Origin: Strigops habroptila
Taxonomy: Eukaryota > Chordata > Aves > Psittaciformes > Psittacidae
Length of the DNA: 64,000 bases
Direction of reading: 5' to 3'
Assembly: GCF_004027225.2 (NCBI RefSeq)
Contig: NC_044282.2
Span: 51,056,576-51,120,575 of the forward strand
Positions 1 through 13,105 of this stretch are shown in pieces. How positions within the stretch are numbered: the stretch's first letter is position 1; the number at the start of each line of letters is the position of its first letter. The notes under the pieces are model-generated. The model was given only the letters and a program-made list of their open reading frames with translations, was not told where the DNA came from and ran no database searches. Position numbers and translations under genes: made by a program.

Positions 1-2170
1 TGCATTGCCTGTTCTCTGTAAAAGATATAACCAAAATAGAAAAGCTCATGCAAAAGTTTCATTGGAAAATTATTTGGCTAAATTTTTATTAACCCTTTTA
101 AGAACTCTTCATCAATATTTTCCTCCATGGTTCCATTATATCTGTTACAGAGGGAAGGACCTGTCATCCAGCAAATGGGGGTGATATTTAAAGTAATTAT
201 TGAACACTTCTAACTGAAAGTGTCAGAATTGCTTCATTTCAGATAATTTTTGGATTTGGGGGAAGGAATACCAATTCTAGATTATTACTGTGTGTGAATC
301 ATTTTTGTGTGTGTGTGTGTTGGAAATGCATCACATTTCAAACACACATAGCGTCTCTTCAAAACTGCTGATGTCAGCTTGTGCAGTCTGTTGGCATAAT
401 CTTAAACCCATTTCACAGAAAAGCTTTGCTCATGGTGCACTGGAATGAGGAATACTCACAGAATGTGTTAACCTACTCTTAGATTTTGGCTTTAGATGCA
501 CCAAGAGATCTGACATAACCTCCAGCTGCCACAGAAGTCCATCCTGCATCTGAACACCCTGACATATTAGTCAGTGTAGTTTTTTTGATATCAAACTAAA
601 TCCTGCTTCTATTAATTACTAATTGACTAGTATATATCTAAGTTTCTAGAAACAACATTCATCAAACATAAAACTTGAAGATATGAACAATTCGAACACT
701 GTTAAACACAGAACAAGTTAGTTAATGGCTAGAAAAAAATGGGAAGATTCTTAAGATAATGCAGTAATACTATAAAACACTTATAAAAGCAAAAATTAAT
801 ACAGATATTTAAATTAATACTTTTTTATTCTGATATATGGCTTTATCTTACTTTTCTTTCATTTTCTTATTAGCTTTTATACTAAGGAACCTAAATTTAA
901 TAGGTTATTTCAATCAGGAAGTCTGGTGCTAATGATATCTTCAAAAACACAATTTTGCCATTGTAAGCTGTGACTACACTTCAAGCTGTGATGTGCTTTT
1001 AAAGGAAATCTGGTGAAAGGGAAATAACTTCCTGCAGACCAACATTTCTGACATCATTTTTCTGCAAATATATGAAAATAGAGTGTAATCTTAGCTTCTC
1101 TAAAAATAACAAGTGTTTTACCCTTCAGCTTCATAGAGCCAAAAATCCACCTGCAATTTTGTAAGTGTTGGAGTGAGCTGCTGCCATGTGATGAACGTGT
1201 TCTGTAGTAGACAAAATTATGATTAGTCTTGATAGAATCGTAGACAAATTTAGTGGAGCTATGTTTAGGACTGCAGAGTTTATTAATTTCCCTTCACTCA
1301 CGGCATGGCAAAACTAAGCTGATTTGGGTTGCAAATATCTCTGCTGAATGTAGAGATTCCCCCCCCACTTCACGTATTTTAAGAGTAGCCCTACTTACTC
1401 AACTAGAGCCAAGAAAGACTTTATTTAGTGCAGATCTACGGTTACTTGCATGAATATATCATATCACTTGTTTGGCCTAATCCTATATGTCACATATATC
1501 TGTCATTAATTACACATATGATATTAAGTGTATTCTATTGCTAACATGTCAAAATAGAATCATAGCATTTACTAAGAAGTAGAAAACAAAGAAAAGACAA
1601 GATATGCAAGTGAACATGTTTAAAATCCAACTTTATACATGGCAAATACTGTATGGGCTTCACAGATATAGTAAAATAATAAAGTAATTAGCCTATTATT
1701 TCATTTGAAATTCAGCATTGTATCCACCTACTACTGCAGTTCTGCAATGCTACAATTATATGATTTTATAGGTAATTTACTGTCTACTTTTTTACTGACT
1801 ACTGTCTGTGGGCAGAGAGACAAAAGAGAGGAAGATTTGTGTCATAACTGGATTGGAAGGTGAAAATATCCAGCCAGATAATGTCATTTGCATTCACTGC
1901 TATATTGGAAAATTATGAAGAAATTTATATTTGGAAACTCTTTCAAATTCAAAATACAGGTTTCTGATCCTATGTTCTGTAACAGAAGGGTATATCCAGA
2001 ATCATGCACTCCTGACAGGGAAATACCTGAGAGTTATTCTACCTTAAAAATAAGTATGTAATAAAAACACAGGGCAACAACTGGTGATACTGTGTTGTGT
2101 TTTTATTATGTTCAGGAAAGCTTTGCATTAAAGGTTATATTAGAAATTGCAGAAGCTCCTGTAAATCATC
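1..2170. other. AT-rich non-coding stretch
   Basis: I see no gene, RNA or recognisable mobile element here. There is a short GT run at about 307-321. The only frame above 60 codons (1253-1453) has no protein-like features. The stretch is either intergenic or an intron upstream of exon A. Confidence 0.5.
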
Positions 2171-2366
2171 GAATCATAGAATCATAGAATAGTTAGGGTT
2201 GGGAAGGACCTTAAGATCATCTAGTTCCAACCCCCCTGCCATAGGCAGGGACACCTCGCACTAAACCATGTTGCCCAAGGCTCTGTCCAACCTGGCCTGG
2301 AACGCCACCAGGGATGGAGCATTCACAACTTCCTTGGGCAACCTGTTCCAGTGCCTCACCACCCTC
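2171..2366 (-). mobile_element. CR1 LINE, 3' end (outer part of a split copy)
   Basis: The segment opens with the reverse complement of the CR1 3' terminal repeats (GAATCATA units). The usual antisense CR1 3' sequence follows, including 'gatcatctagttccaac'. It breaks off inside the phrase 'caccaccctc' where a solo LTR was inserted, and the same CR1 continues at 2930. Sense is the minus strand, so the element's 3' end is at 2171. Confidence 0.93.
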
Positions 2367-2929
2367 TGTCCTGGGTTCAGCTATAGCAGTCATTTTTCTC
2401 CTTCTTAGTAGCTGGTGCAGTGCAGTGTTTTTTAACTTTCAGCCTGGGAACAACGCTGATAACACTGATGGTTTTAGTTGTTGCTAAGTAATGTTTATTC
2501 CAACCAGGGACTTTCTCAGTCTCATGCTTTGCCAGGGAGGAGGGGAAGCCGGGAGGAAGCAGAGACAGGACACCTGACCCAAACTAGCCAAAGGGATATT
2601 CCATACCACAGCATGTCATGCCCAGTATATAAACCGGGGGGAGTTACCTGGAAGGCCGAGATCACTGCTCGGGTCGGGCTGGGTATCGGTCGTCGGGTGG
2701 TGAGCAATTGTATCCTCTCCACTTGTTATTTCACTAATCATTATTATCATTGGTGGTAGCAGTAGTGGTTTTGTATTATACCTTAGTTGCGGGACTGCTC
2801 TTATCTCAACCCGTGGGAGTTACATTCTTCCAATTCTCCTCCCCATCCCTCTGGGAGTGGGGGGAGGAAGGGGGGGAGTGAGCGAGCGGCTGTGTGGTTC
2901 TGAGTTACCGCTGGGCTCAAACCACGACA
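2367..2929 (+). mobile_element. Solo LTR of an ERV (ERVL-like), copy 1
   Basis: This 563-bp element begins TGTCCTGG and ends ACGACA, so it has the TG...CA ends of an LTR. It is flanked by an exact 5-bp duplication, CCCTC, at 2362-2366 and 2930-2934. Removing it restores uninterrupted CR1 sequence, which proves insertion into an existing CR1. A TATA-box-like TATATAAA lies at 2626-2633. There is no internal retroviral sequence, so it is a solo LTR left by recombination. A near-identical copy lies at 45910-46475. Assignment to ERVL-type rests on resemblance to avian ERVL LTRs and on the 5-bp duplication. The 93-codon frame inside (2478-2759) recurs in the second copy only because the LTR does; I do not regard it as a gene. 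Confidence 0.93.
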
Positions 2930-4570
2930 CCCTCACAGTAAAGAACTTCTTCCTTATATCTAATCTGAACTTCCCCTGTTTAAGTTTGAACCTGTTACCC
3001 CTTGTCCTACCACTACAGTCCCTAAGGAAGAGTCCCTGCCCAGCATCCTCATAGGCCCCCTTCAGATACTGGAAGGCTGCTATGAGGTCTCCACGCAGCC
3101 TTCCCTTCTCCAAGCTGAACAGCCGCAACTCTCTCAGCCTGTCTTCATATGGGAGGTGCTCCAACCCCCTTATCATCCTCGTGGCCCTCCTCTGGACTTG
3201 CTCCAACAGCTCCATGTCGTTTTTATGTTGAGGACACCAGAACTGTACACAATACTCCAAGTGAGGTCTCATGGGAGCAGAGGGACAGGATCACCTCCTT
3301 TGTCCTGCTGGTCACTCTTCTTTTGTTGCATCACAGGATATGGTTGGCTTTCTGGGCTGCAAGTGCACACTCCTGGCTCATGTTCAGTTTCCCATCAACC
3401 AACACCCCCAAGTCCTTCTCCACAGGGCTGCTCTGAATCTCTTCTCCGCCCAACCTGTAGCTGTGCCTGGGATTGCCCTGACCCAACCCTTATCCCAGCC
3501 CAAGGTGTAGGACCTTACACTTGGCTTGGTTAAACTTCATAAGGTTGGCATCGGCCCACCTCACAAGCATGTCAGGGTCCCTCTGAATGGCATCCCTTCC
3601 CTCCAGCGTATCAACCGAACCACACAGCTTGGTGTCGTCAGCAAACTTGCTGAGGGCGCACTCAATCCCACTGTCCATGTCGCCGACAAAGATGTTGAAC
3701 AGGACAGGTCCCAACACTGATCCCTGGGGGACACTACTCATTACTGTTTTCCAACTGGACATCGAGCCATTGACCACAACTCTTTGCATGCGGCCATCGA
3801 GCCAGTTCTTTATCCACTGGGTGGTCCATCTATCAAATTGGTGTCTCTCCAATTTAGAGACAAGGATGTCGTGCGGGACAGTGTCAAATGCTTTGCACAA
3901 GTCCAGGTAGATGACGTCAACTGCTCTGCCCCGTCCCTCAGTTCTGTAGTCCCATCATAGAAGGCCACCAAACTGGTCAGGCAGGATTTCCCCTTAGTGA
4001 AGCCATGTTGGCTGTCACCAGCCACATTGGCTGTCACCAGCCACCTCGTTGTTTTTCATGTGCCTTAGCATACTTTCCAGGAGAATCTGCTCCAAGATTT
4101 TGCCAGGCACAGAGGTGAGGCTGACTGGTCTGTAGTTCCCCAGGTCTTCCGTTTTCTCCTTCTTGAAAATGAAGGTTATATTACCGTTCTTCCAGTCATC
4201 AGGAACTTCACCTGATGGCCATGATTTTTGAAATATGATGGACAGGGGCTTAGCAACTTCATTTGCCACCTCCTTCAGGACCCGCGGAAGGATTTCATCA
4301 GGTCCCATGGTCTCGAACCTGATCCTCTCCTACAGTGGGCCTAAGGTCTTCATTCTCACAGTCCCTGCATCTGCCTTCCAAGACTTGGATGGTGTGGTCA
4401 GAGCATTTGCCAGTGAAGACTGAGGCAAAGAAGTCATTAAGAACCTCAGCCTTCTCCAAATCCATGGTAGCCAGTTCTCCTGATAGCTTCGGGAGAGGGT
4501 CCACATTGTCCCTAGTCTGTCTTTTATTTGCTATGTACCTCTAGAGGCCTTTCCTGTTACCTTTCACATA
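2930..4570 (-). mobile_element. CR1 LINE, body with decayed reverse transcriptase ORF2
   Basis: This continues the CR1 copy that starts at 2171. On the minus strand four overlapping broken frames (4504-4298, 4308-4015, 3900-3490, 3272-2820) read as successive pieces of a non-LTR retrotransposon ORF2 and its C-terminal tail. The 3900-3490 piece retains the reverse-transcriptase motif [15 protein letters not shown] and the active-site FADD (the family's equivalent of YADD), near 3629-3650. The frames do not join, so frameshifts and stops have killed it. A 19-bp-period duplication of TTGGCTGTCACCAGCCAC lies at 4008-4044. Similarity stops near 4570, so the copy is 5'-truncated, as most CR1 copies are. 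It ends only about 146 bp before coding exon A. Confidence 0.93.
4008..4044. repeat. Short tandem duplication inside CR1
   Basis: TTGGCTGTCACCAGCCAC occurs perfectly at 4008-4025 and again at 4027-4044, separated by one A. The 19-bp period is not a multiple of three, so it adds another frameshift to the dead reverse transcriptase frame. Confidence 0.9.
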
Positions 4571-4716
4571 GATGACTGTCTGAAATGAATTTATGAAACT
4601 CTGCAGTAGGAAAGAACCTAATTGGATTGTAAATGCTTGGGAATTTAGGTGTTAATTTTGAGGTGTTCAGTATTTATAGCTGCTACTACGGTGAATGATA
4701 GTATCTCCTCCTCCAG

Positions 4717-4813
4717 ATTGTCACACTTGTTATGGCTGAGGTGCACTTGCAAGACAACTTAGAAATGATACTACAGGAAAATAACCAACTCTTTCTACGG
4801 AATACTGTTGATG
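4717..4813 (+). CDS. Exon A of an unrecognised gene (N-terminal or internal exon)
   Basis: The exon follows a good 3' splice site (pyrimidine-rich, ...CTCCTCCTCCAG) and ends at a strong donor, ATG|GTGAGT at 4814. The open frame includes an ATG at 4732, giving 27 codons plus one base. That peptide runs from MAEVHLQDNLEM to FLRNTVD and looks helical and amphipathic. The frame is also open upstream of the ATG to the splice site (IVTLV), so this may be the start of translation or a continuing internal exon; I cannot decide. It leaves a single G in phase 1, which completes a Glu codon with the first two bases of exon B. I do not recognise the family. It is probably a real exon because splice sites, phase and protein-like composition all agree, but transcript evidence is absent. 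Confidence 0.62.
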
Positions 4814-5765
4814 GTGAGTTGCCTTCTCTATCATCTGTGATTTCCATTATTATTTTTTATTCAAGTTTTTCATAATTCAGACCTTTATCTTTTTTTATCT
4901 ACTCTGCTTGAAGAGATCCTTAAAACATTCTATTGGACAGTTATTGAATATTTCTTAAAGTTCATAAGTAAGAGATCCTTCAGGTTTAAAAACTCTTCAG
5001 TACCCATTCTGCCTTTTCTTTCCCTCTCCAACCTACAGCAAGAATATTCATGTCACTGAGATGTTGTAAGATAAATTATAGCAGAGAGATATTTGAACTA
5101 TATATCTTTTTCTTGCACATTGGAGGATATTTAAGTTAACATCTGGCAGAGAGAATTACTTGAAAGAATATCACATGCCTTGAACACAGACTGGGTAAGA
5201 TGCAGGTGATGCTGGCTGACAGTAGAGAGCATTTTGAGAAACCTGAATAAGGGAATATGTCCATTTCTCACTGAACAGGTATATTTTAACAAAATCACCC
5301 ACTGTAAATCCAAGCAAAGGAAAATATAAGTGACTTCTCTCACTTTTAGTTGCCAGAAGATATTTTTTATCATAGATGCAAGCTTCTCTGTGGTTAATTT
5401 TGCCTATCCTATTCTAAATTTCAACAACTAAGAAATTGTTCCAAAATGAGTGATGAACACTGCCATTTCATTACAGTAATTTTAGGATTTAGTTACTGTT
5501 TTCTGAGTGAGAAAACATGGTAAAACTATACTGAAAGTCATAGTCTATGCCCTAAAATAGCTGCATCTTCATTTCCAGATGAAGTCAATATTATTAAAAA
5601 ATATTGCATGACTGAAGTTATTATTGGGCAGACATACCTTGGCTGTTTCTCCCTTTCACAGATGAAATATGTGTGACTCAGAAGCAAGGGACTCTCAGCA
5701 GTAGCCCCTTACATGGATACAAATGAAATGAGCATATTATAACTGTGTGGCAATAAATGTAAAAT
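4814..5765. other. Intron sequence between exon A and the next CR1
   Basis: This is the start of the 27.1-kb intron between exons A and B. It is AT-rich, with no recognisable gene or repeat. The 80-codon minus-strand frame at 5373-5131 has no identifiable features. Confidence 0.45.
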
Positions 5766-6241
5766 CATAGAATCACAGAGAGGTTTGGGTTGGAAGGGAC
5801 CTTAAAGATCATCTAGTTCCAATCCCTCTGCCATGGGCAGGGAGACCTTCCGCTAGACCAGGTTGCTCAAAGCCCCTTCCAACCTGGCCTTGAACACTGC
5901 CAGGGATGAGGCAGCCACAGCTTCTCTGGGCAACCTGTGCCAGTGCCTCACCACCCTTACAGTGAAGAATTTTTTCCTAATATCTGATATAAATCTCCCT
6001 TCTTTCAGTTTAAAGCCATTTCCCCTTGTCCTGTCACTACATGCCCTTGTAAAAAGTCCCTCTCCAGTTTTCCTGTAGGCCCCCTTTAGGTATTGGAAGG
6101 CTGCTCTAAGGTCTCCCCTGAGCCCTCCCTTCTCCAGGCTGAACATGCCCAGCTCTTTCATCCTTTATTCACAGGAGAGGTGCTCCAGTCCTTTGATCAT
6201 CTTCCTGACCTTCCTCTGGACCCACTCAAGCAGGTTCATGA
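5766..6241 (-). mobile_element. CR1 LINE fragment, 3' end
   Basis: The sequence begins with 'catagaatcacagagaggtttgggttggaaggg' type CR1 3' sequence in reverse complement. It continues through the 3' UTR into the end of ORF2. The minus-strand frame 6161-5853 (102 codons) is the CR1 ORF2 tail, recognisable by FSLEKGGLRGDLRAAFQYLK and [10 protein letters not shown]. Similarity ends near 6241, so the copy is heavily 5'-truncated. It lies within intron A-B in antisense orientation to the gene. Confidence 0.92.
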
Positions 6242-9200
6242 CAACGATGTTTCATTCCTTATAAGCTCCCAGGTATTGTGTAGGGCTATGCACACCTTTA
6301 AATTTAATGTGTTTCTTCTTTTTATAAAACCATTGTCCTTTATAGATACAAATAAAATACAGTGAATACATTCTGAATTTCAGGACCAAATTGACTGTTT
6401 AGTTGATTTTCCCATGTAAAATTCATTGTTTTTTCATAACAGCATGCTTCATGTACTTATAATGCATTGCCCTTCAGAAAAAAAAAAAAACCAAAACCAA
6501 CTCCAAGGTAATGTGCTGGTAAGTCCCAGAATAGCAAAATATTTAGTTATTGACAGCAATTCTTGTCCTTGGAATCTCAGTTTTTGAGGCTTATTCACTG
6601 TAGGAGCCAGAAGAAATTGGCAAGTAGTTATTGTTCTTTGTTCAGTTTCCATAGCAGCAATAAGAACAAGGTGGGGACTAATTTTTATTATTTCTTCTTT
6701 ACAAATCTCCCTTTTCCCTTTGCAATAGTGGAAATTTCTGGAGATCATAACCCATCTGTCCCCAAAGATACAATTGCTTTGTTCCTGCTTAGGAGGAGCT
6801 GTGTTACAATGAATATTGCTTGAGTATAGATATATGCTTGAGAATTTGTCATTGCATCTTAATGGTCTTATGTTGTGACATGGTGAAGTTTACCGCTAAT
6901 GAAACTATGACAATGCAAACATACTTCTCCCAGGTGCTAACTAATGTTCTAGTATCCTTTTCTCCCCCTCGTAAGGAAGAAGCATTGATGTCAATGTTGT
7001 GTCACAGGAAAAAGTTTAATGAGACTATGCAGCTTTACAGCCATCTCCAAAATGCTATTTGATAAATCTCAAATAATGGCAGCAGTGCTCTCAGTTTGAC
7101 TTCTGCAGAGCATGGCTAGTATTGGTCAGCATCCATTCAGTTCCACATGATGGTCTGAGGTGAGCCACATCCTACACCTGAAAGTTATAGAAGAAAAAAA
7201 ATAATCAGGAGCCAACAGACTGAGTTTGTTAATTTACAGCAAGAACTGCTGAGGCAAATAGTGATAGCCTACTTTCATAGCAAATTTTAGCTGTAAGGCA
7301 AAATCAGTGGCATCTTTGCCAGGATAAGCACCCAAGCTAAGAAAACACATGGGAAAACCCCCCTCATTCTACTTGACAACTTTGTCATTCATTTGCTTAA
7401 TGCTGTGGTCCATGAACAACTAGTGGTGAGAGACTGTAATGTTGATATGTGTATACTTTTAACGATATATGAATACTGCAACACCTTCTTAACAGGTAAG
7501 CTATGCATGCTTCGCTTTTCTTTTCTCAGATATTAGCCCAAAGTCTGAGGAAGAACCAGATAGCTATCTCTGCTGTGTTAGCTGGCAGGCAAAAGAGCCT
7601 CAGCAGTGTCTTTAGCAACTTTCTGTCCTATTTTTAATGAGGAACTGAAGACTGTTTTGTCTTGCTAGAATGAAAATGTTCTTTTAAAAAATCTCTTCAA
7701 TGACTGAACAATTCTAAAAATGAACTTTGGTAAATGTGTTGTGCTTCTCCTTCATTTTACTGTGAACTTGGTGAGACAATTTTGGAGGTGCAAACAAATC
7801 ATTCCTGTCACCCTCCTCAGAGCAAGATTTGGAATCTCAGGAACCAGAACGTGTTGCACATCAACCTTCAACAATTTACTTGAGATTAAGAGTTAATATC
7901 AGTGTATGAAGACAAGTCTCCTTTTTGGCTAACCTTTTTGATGTTTTACAGTTTTCATGTAGAAACTGTTCTGTATTTTACAGACATTTTGCAAAATCTA
8001 GGAGTCTGAAATAACTTATTTTCCAAGATAGGAACACAATCACAAATCTCTAAATGTTATGATGCCCTGACATAAGTCGCATTTCATACATATCCAGGTA
8101 TAATTGAAGTGGAGCAGCCAGCTTCTGAGTTGATCTGTGTTAAAAATATCACACACACACCCTCCTAGTACTCCTCCATCCATTTCAAATTTAAAATTAT
8201 CAGGGAAAAGGTGATATTTGTAGCAGAACCTCTAGGCTTATTTCAAATTCACAAAGCATAGATATTGATTGCAATGTGAAATTCCATCAGGTATGTGGGA
8301 CATCCACCTTGAAATGGCTGTATGGGAGACCTGTATCTTTCCACAGCAGGCCAGGTAGGGCACTGTGGTGCTTCAGTTGCCTATGTTTAACCAGCTAAAT
8401 GGTGTCATTCAATTACAAATGTTTTTTTGTGTGCAGAAAGAATGCATATTCTAAATGTAAAACAATTCTTCAGCTTACATGTGTTCAAAAGCACTATCTT
8501 GTGCAGGGAAGGGAATTTTCCATTCTTTCACACTTACAGATGTGAACTGTGATGGCATGGCACAAGAATAATAATGCTTTCAGCCCCGACTGATGCAGTA
8601 TTTCATGAATAGACATAATATGTCCATGGTCAAGCAACAGTGTCTTGTGTGGCAGCCAGATCAACTGGCACAGGGTAGAATGCAATAGAAGAAGAAGATT
8701 TTGCAATAGCTACTCATATTACATACCCACTCAGGAATGACCTGTAAATTAATCTACAAATAAACAAACCAAAGCTGATGAAGAGAGCAGCATAGGCCTC
8801 TGGATATAAATCTTCTTTCATTTGCTAGGAAGACAAGTAAAGATTTTTTCCTCTTCTCCAAAACCATCAGGCTCAAATCTGTGAACTTTTCTTATACTGA
8901 CTAGCACCTAATAATGTTAAAGAAATTAATGAAATCAACTACTTGTATACCAAAGGCATAGACTGCTCTGCATAGTTGTAGGAGTACAGTCTGCAATTAT
9001 AAAAAAAAAGATTTTGAATGATTTCATATCTCTGGTATATGTTCAAAACTTAAACCACGCTAATAACTACAGATAACTTACTGATACCCAGTATGTACGT
9101 TTTCAAAGTAGACCTGCAGCTTTGAAGTACTTCAAAACATAAGTTTAATATGCACATATTAGGGACTAGTGAGTATCAGGAGGGCTCTTTCAGTGAAAGA

Positions 9201-12020
9201 CAAGCTGCTCATATCCTCCCTTTGAAAAACTCTGTGGAATCCAAAACACATCCAGCTTCAGTGAATAATTCCCCTGAAGCTAATGGCTTTATTGACAACT
9301 GCAACTCCATCAGTTCTCCTGGCTTATTTGAAATGGCTCACATAAGCCCAATGTACTATGTACACTTAAATTGAAAATGTCCTACTTTTTTAATAGCTTA
9401 GGCAAATACTCTTGTACCCAGTAGCCATGGTTTAAAAGGGGAACAGGAGAAAGCATTCAGTATCCCTAGTTTCAAAGGATTATGCTCTGAGCAAAATCCA
9501 TGTGAGAGTTGAATGCTTGTGGAAAGAAGGAAAAGTGAGGCTCAAGTCAAATCTCAAGTACTGTTATTAAATACTGGCAACAGGTAACTCAGGGTGTTTC
9601 CTGTTCATCTGGATGTGAACTTTCACAAAAGTAAGAAGTAAGAGTTCAACAGACTGACCTTTCTCTGTTTTCACATCACTGTGTACTGTGGAAAATAAGC
9701 GAAGCTCTCCTGTTATTCAGTCAGACCTATACAACACATTAACCCAGAGGTCTTCTTAACTTGCTATTATTCTTTTAAATTAATTTTTTACTTTCTTTCT
9801 GACATATTTTCCTATCTGCTAAGAGTAGATTTATTATCATGGATCATAATGTCGATATGAAAAAAATCTGCAATAAAAGAATCCTCTTTAAACTGTCAGA
9901 GTTCGGCACACATGGAGGTAATTAAATTCAGAAAATGACTGGTCAGATTTTACCAGCTTCCTCCAGCCACTTGTATTCATCAATCTAAAGACCAAATCCC
10001 AATTTAGAATCTCTGACATTCCAGCTCAGGGCTGTGAGTTGAGAATTCATCTCAAAACCCTGACAGTGAAGCTGGGCTCTTGCAAAGTGCTGCAGATTTG
10101 GAAGACACATGACTGTGTTGAATGATGTTTGTGAATCTCTTGCTGGGAAAAATGAGAAATGGCAAGCATAAGCTGCTGAATGAGCAGTTCAATCTTCAAG
10201 AAAATGGGTGTGTGTAATTCAAAAATAAATACCCAGTGCCCAGTCATCTGTTCTTAGATCAAATTATAATCTATAAAAACAACCAAAACCACAAAGACTG
10301 GCACAAACCCCAACCTTTTCCAAAATGTCCTTACAAACTACATTTCCTAACATCTACAACTTCAGTTTTGCGTGTTTTTATCTCTTTCATTAGCTGACTG
10401 GAGTATTTATTTCTATATCATAAACATTGAGGAATAAAATAGTAGAAGAACGAACAGTTATTTCCACACATAAACTAGAGATGATTTCACAAATAATAAC
10501 AAATATGCAGCTTTCCATAATTTGAAATTGCATAATTCTGCAAATATTTCTAAAGCTAATCATATTACATGAATCAGGAAGAGAAACACAAGGAAATGAT
10601 TTGCCTTGCCTAGGATGACCCAGCAGGTAAGACCAAGTGCATGAGAAGAGATCTTATCCCCTGGCCCAACCCAGTCTCCACTTAAACATGCTTCTTGCTT
10701 TGTACTCATATATATGGTTTGGGGTTTGCTACTGTGATAACTTTGGCCTGCAGCCGTGCCAAAAGGAATAGCCTGCACTTTGTCTTCATGTGCTAAAACA
10801 GCCTTCCTGGGGCTGTCCCTGAACCTCCTTGGTGGTTACTGCTCTGCTTCGTTGTGTATTTCATGCTCAGATGTGGACAGACTCACAGAAACATGGTAAT
10901 TTTCTTTTATTAAAGGTCTCTACTCCTATTCCCGTTTAGCAGCAATTCCACTGGAGAAGACAGGATTAAAATTTTCCATTTCTTTCAGTACTTTCTTCAC
11001 AAATTTAAATCTTTCTACTGCTGCAAAACAAAGCAATAAACCCCAAACCCTTCACATGGCAGGTGCTCTGGCAGTCAGACATCTGGCCTGCACACTTCTG
11101 TGGCCTCAGTTATAGTCTTTAGCAATGAATTTCATTGCTGACCACTACAAATCAACAAGAAATAAGAGGAATATCAAAAAGGCTGGAGAATTGTTCTGGA
11201 GAAGGCAGTGATGGGGAAAAAGAAAGGACTAACAGAAGATGAGAAACAGAGAATGAAAAGGAAAGGAGAGAGAAGGAAAAAAACCCCAAACAACCCACCC
11301 CACAAAAAAAGGACAATACTTGTCACCGTGAATCTGAATGGAGATATATGCTCCCTTTACCTATTAACATTCCTGATGAGAAATGTAAAGACACTTAATA
11401 ATATGAATCGCAACCTAAGAAGCAAGCTGCCAAACAGCAACATCAGTTACATAAGGCCTGGGACTCTGTCCATCACAATCTTTCATTAACATCACACTGG
11501 CATCCTCTACTTTTAGGACATTTCTAACTGTACATTTACTCTTCCCAGTCCAGAGGCTACTGTGATTTGCCTCATGTTTCTGGATGAATTTCATATTGCC
11601 CGAATTAAATGAGCGTGCAAAATTTAGTGCCAGATCTTGGATGTGGAATCCACTTTGGCAATTCTTACACATCCAAATGTGAAAACACCAATTGTGCCAC
11701 TCGCATAAACAAAGATTATATACAATTTCAAGACATGCAGCCAGAAATGCTCTGAGAGGCTGTAGGCACATCACTTTTTCTTTCTAACTTCTAGTTTTCA
11801 AAGAAAATATCATAATGGCAAAGCCAAGTGAGCAAATTAAGGCATTAGGAATACTGTGAGAAGTGAAAAATGCAAGAATCTTGTCTCACAGAAAGAATAT
11901 CTGTAAATCAAGTGCTACTCTCACTTCTAATCACATCCTGAATTCCTTTTTAACCATACTGGAAATCATCTGATCTGTCTTGGGCAAATCTTCTCATTGC
12001 TCTTTCTCCATTTTTTGGTC

Positions 12021-12024
<4 letters not shown>
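6242..12024. other. Intronic non-coding stretch
   Basis: I see no gene or clear mobile element. There are short simple runs: A13 at 6478-6490 and a CA run near 8150. A good 3' splice site at 7516-7529 (TTTCTTTTCTCAG) is followed by 28 open codons in the phase exon A would need, but then a stop and no donor. It is recorded as rejected. The 119-codon minus frame at 11774-11415 has no recognisable domain. Confidence 0.4.
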
Positions 12025-12055
<31 letters not shown>

Positions 12056-12152
12056 ATTGTTGTTGGGTTTGCTTTTTTTTTTTTGGTGATTTTTTTTGTT
12101 TTTTTCATCTAAACACATAACTGAGACTACTAATGGTTTGGTTGTTTTTTTT
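12025..12152. repeat. Poly-T tract and T-rich low-complexity region
   Basis: Thirty consecutive T residues run from 12025 to 12054, followed by further T blocks interrupted by G to about 12152. No adjacent SINE or processed pseudogene body is visible on either side, so the origin is unknown. Confidence 0.9.
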
Positions 12153-13105
12153 TTTCCCAGGGGGGAGATTTACATTAGAGAAAACAAAATCCAGCAACCA
12201 CTAAACTTTTACTAAGCCACTCAGATAACATGCAGCTCTTGAATAAATGTGAGGTCTATTTAAAAAAAATAAATATTTAAATCTGAAGTTTCTTTAGAAA
12301 TTTATATTTTGTATCATCTATTCCAAATCTTATGCATCAGAAAACTTCTATCAAAGCTGGAAGTGTTTATGCAGCTTTGCTGGAAAGATGAATTAGGTAA
12401 ATTCATATAGCTTTTTATTTTTTAAAGTGTTAATCTGAAAATATTTGGCAAGCTTTCATCAAAAATCAATTAAAGGCTTACAAGGCTCTCACCAATTTTA
12501 GAAGTGAAGAGAAAGAAATACTTTGTGACAGATGAAGGTGTATACATAGAGTAAGTCATAGCTAGGATCAGAACTCAGAAAACTTGATTCTATTTCCCCA
12601 TTTTTTTCCATTCTGCCTATGGAACTTTACAATATTTGCAGCTCGGTTTTGGCTAAACATTAAATGAGTCCTTGTGCTTAAGGGGGACATTTTTCTTTAA
12701 CTAGATCACAAAGAAGAGGGATTGTTTCCTGTAAACTACATAATGTTCTATGGGAATCACTTTTTCCTCAAGAAAAATTCCTTTTTGATATATTGAATGG
12801 GTGAAATGAAACGTCAAGCTCGTCTACTCTTCAATATGTATCCTTGTGCTACAGCAACATGAGGAAAAAGCTGAAGGCTTACTGACAGCAATATAATCTC
12901 CCTAATACTGAGATTGATCTAGCCTGCAGAGAAAGGGATGGCTGTGGTGCATACAAATGAAGAAGCAGTGCATTTGGAAAAGTTGCATAGAGTCTGATCT
13001 GTCAGCAAACGAGTGAGATTGTTCACCAAATATCACAGCCTTCAGCTTAAGAAATCATGTACAAGAGGCAAAAAGAAGATAACATGAAGGATGTTATCCT
13101 TCAAG

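Noticed and set aside
2478-2759. 93-codon frame repeated almost identically at 46021-46302
   Set aside because: It recurs only because both lie inside copies of the same solo LTR. LTR U3/R sequence explains it, and there is no sign of protein-level constraint.
7530-7616. Possible extra or alternative last exon after TTTCTTTTCTCAG
   Set aside because: The acceptor is good and the phase fits exon A, but the frame ends after 28 codons. There is no donor, and exon A already joins exon B in phase.
11415-11774. 119-codon open frame, minus strand
   Set aside because: No recognisable domain and no splice sites bounding it. Its Cys/Trp content alone does not make it a gene.
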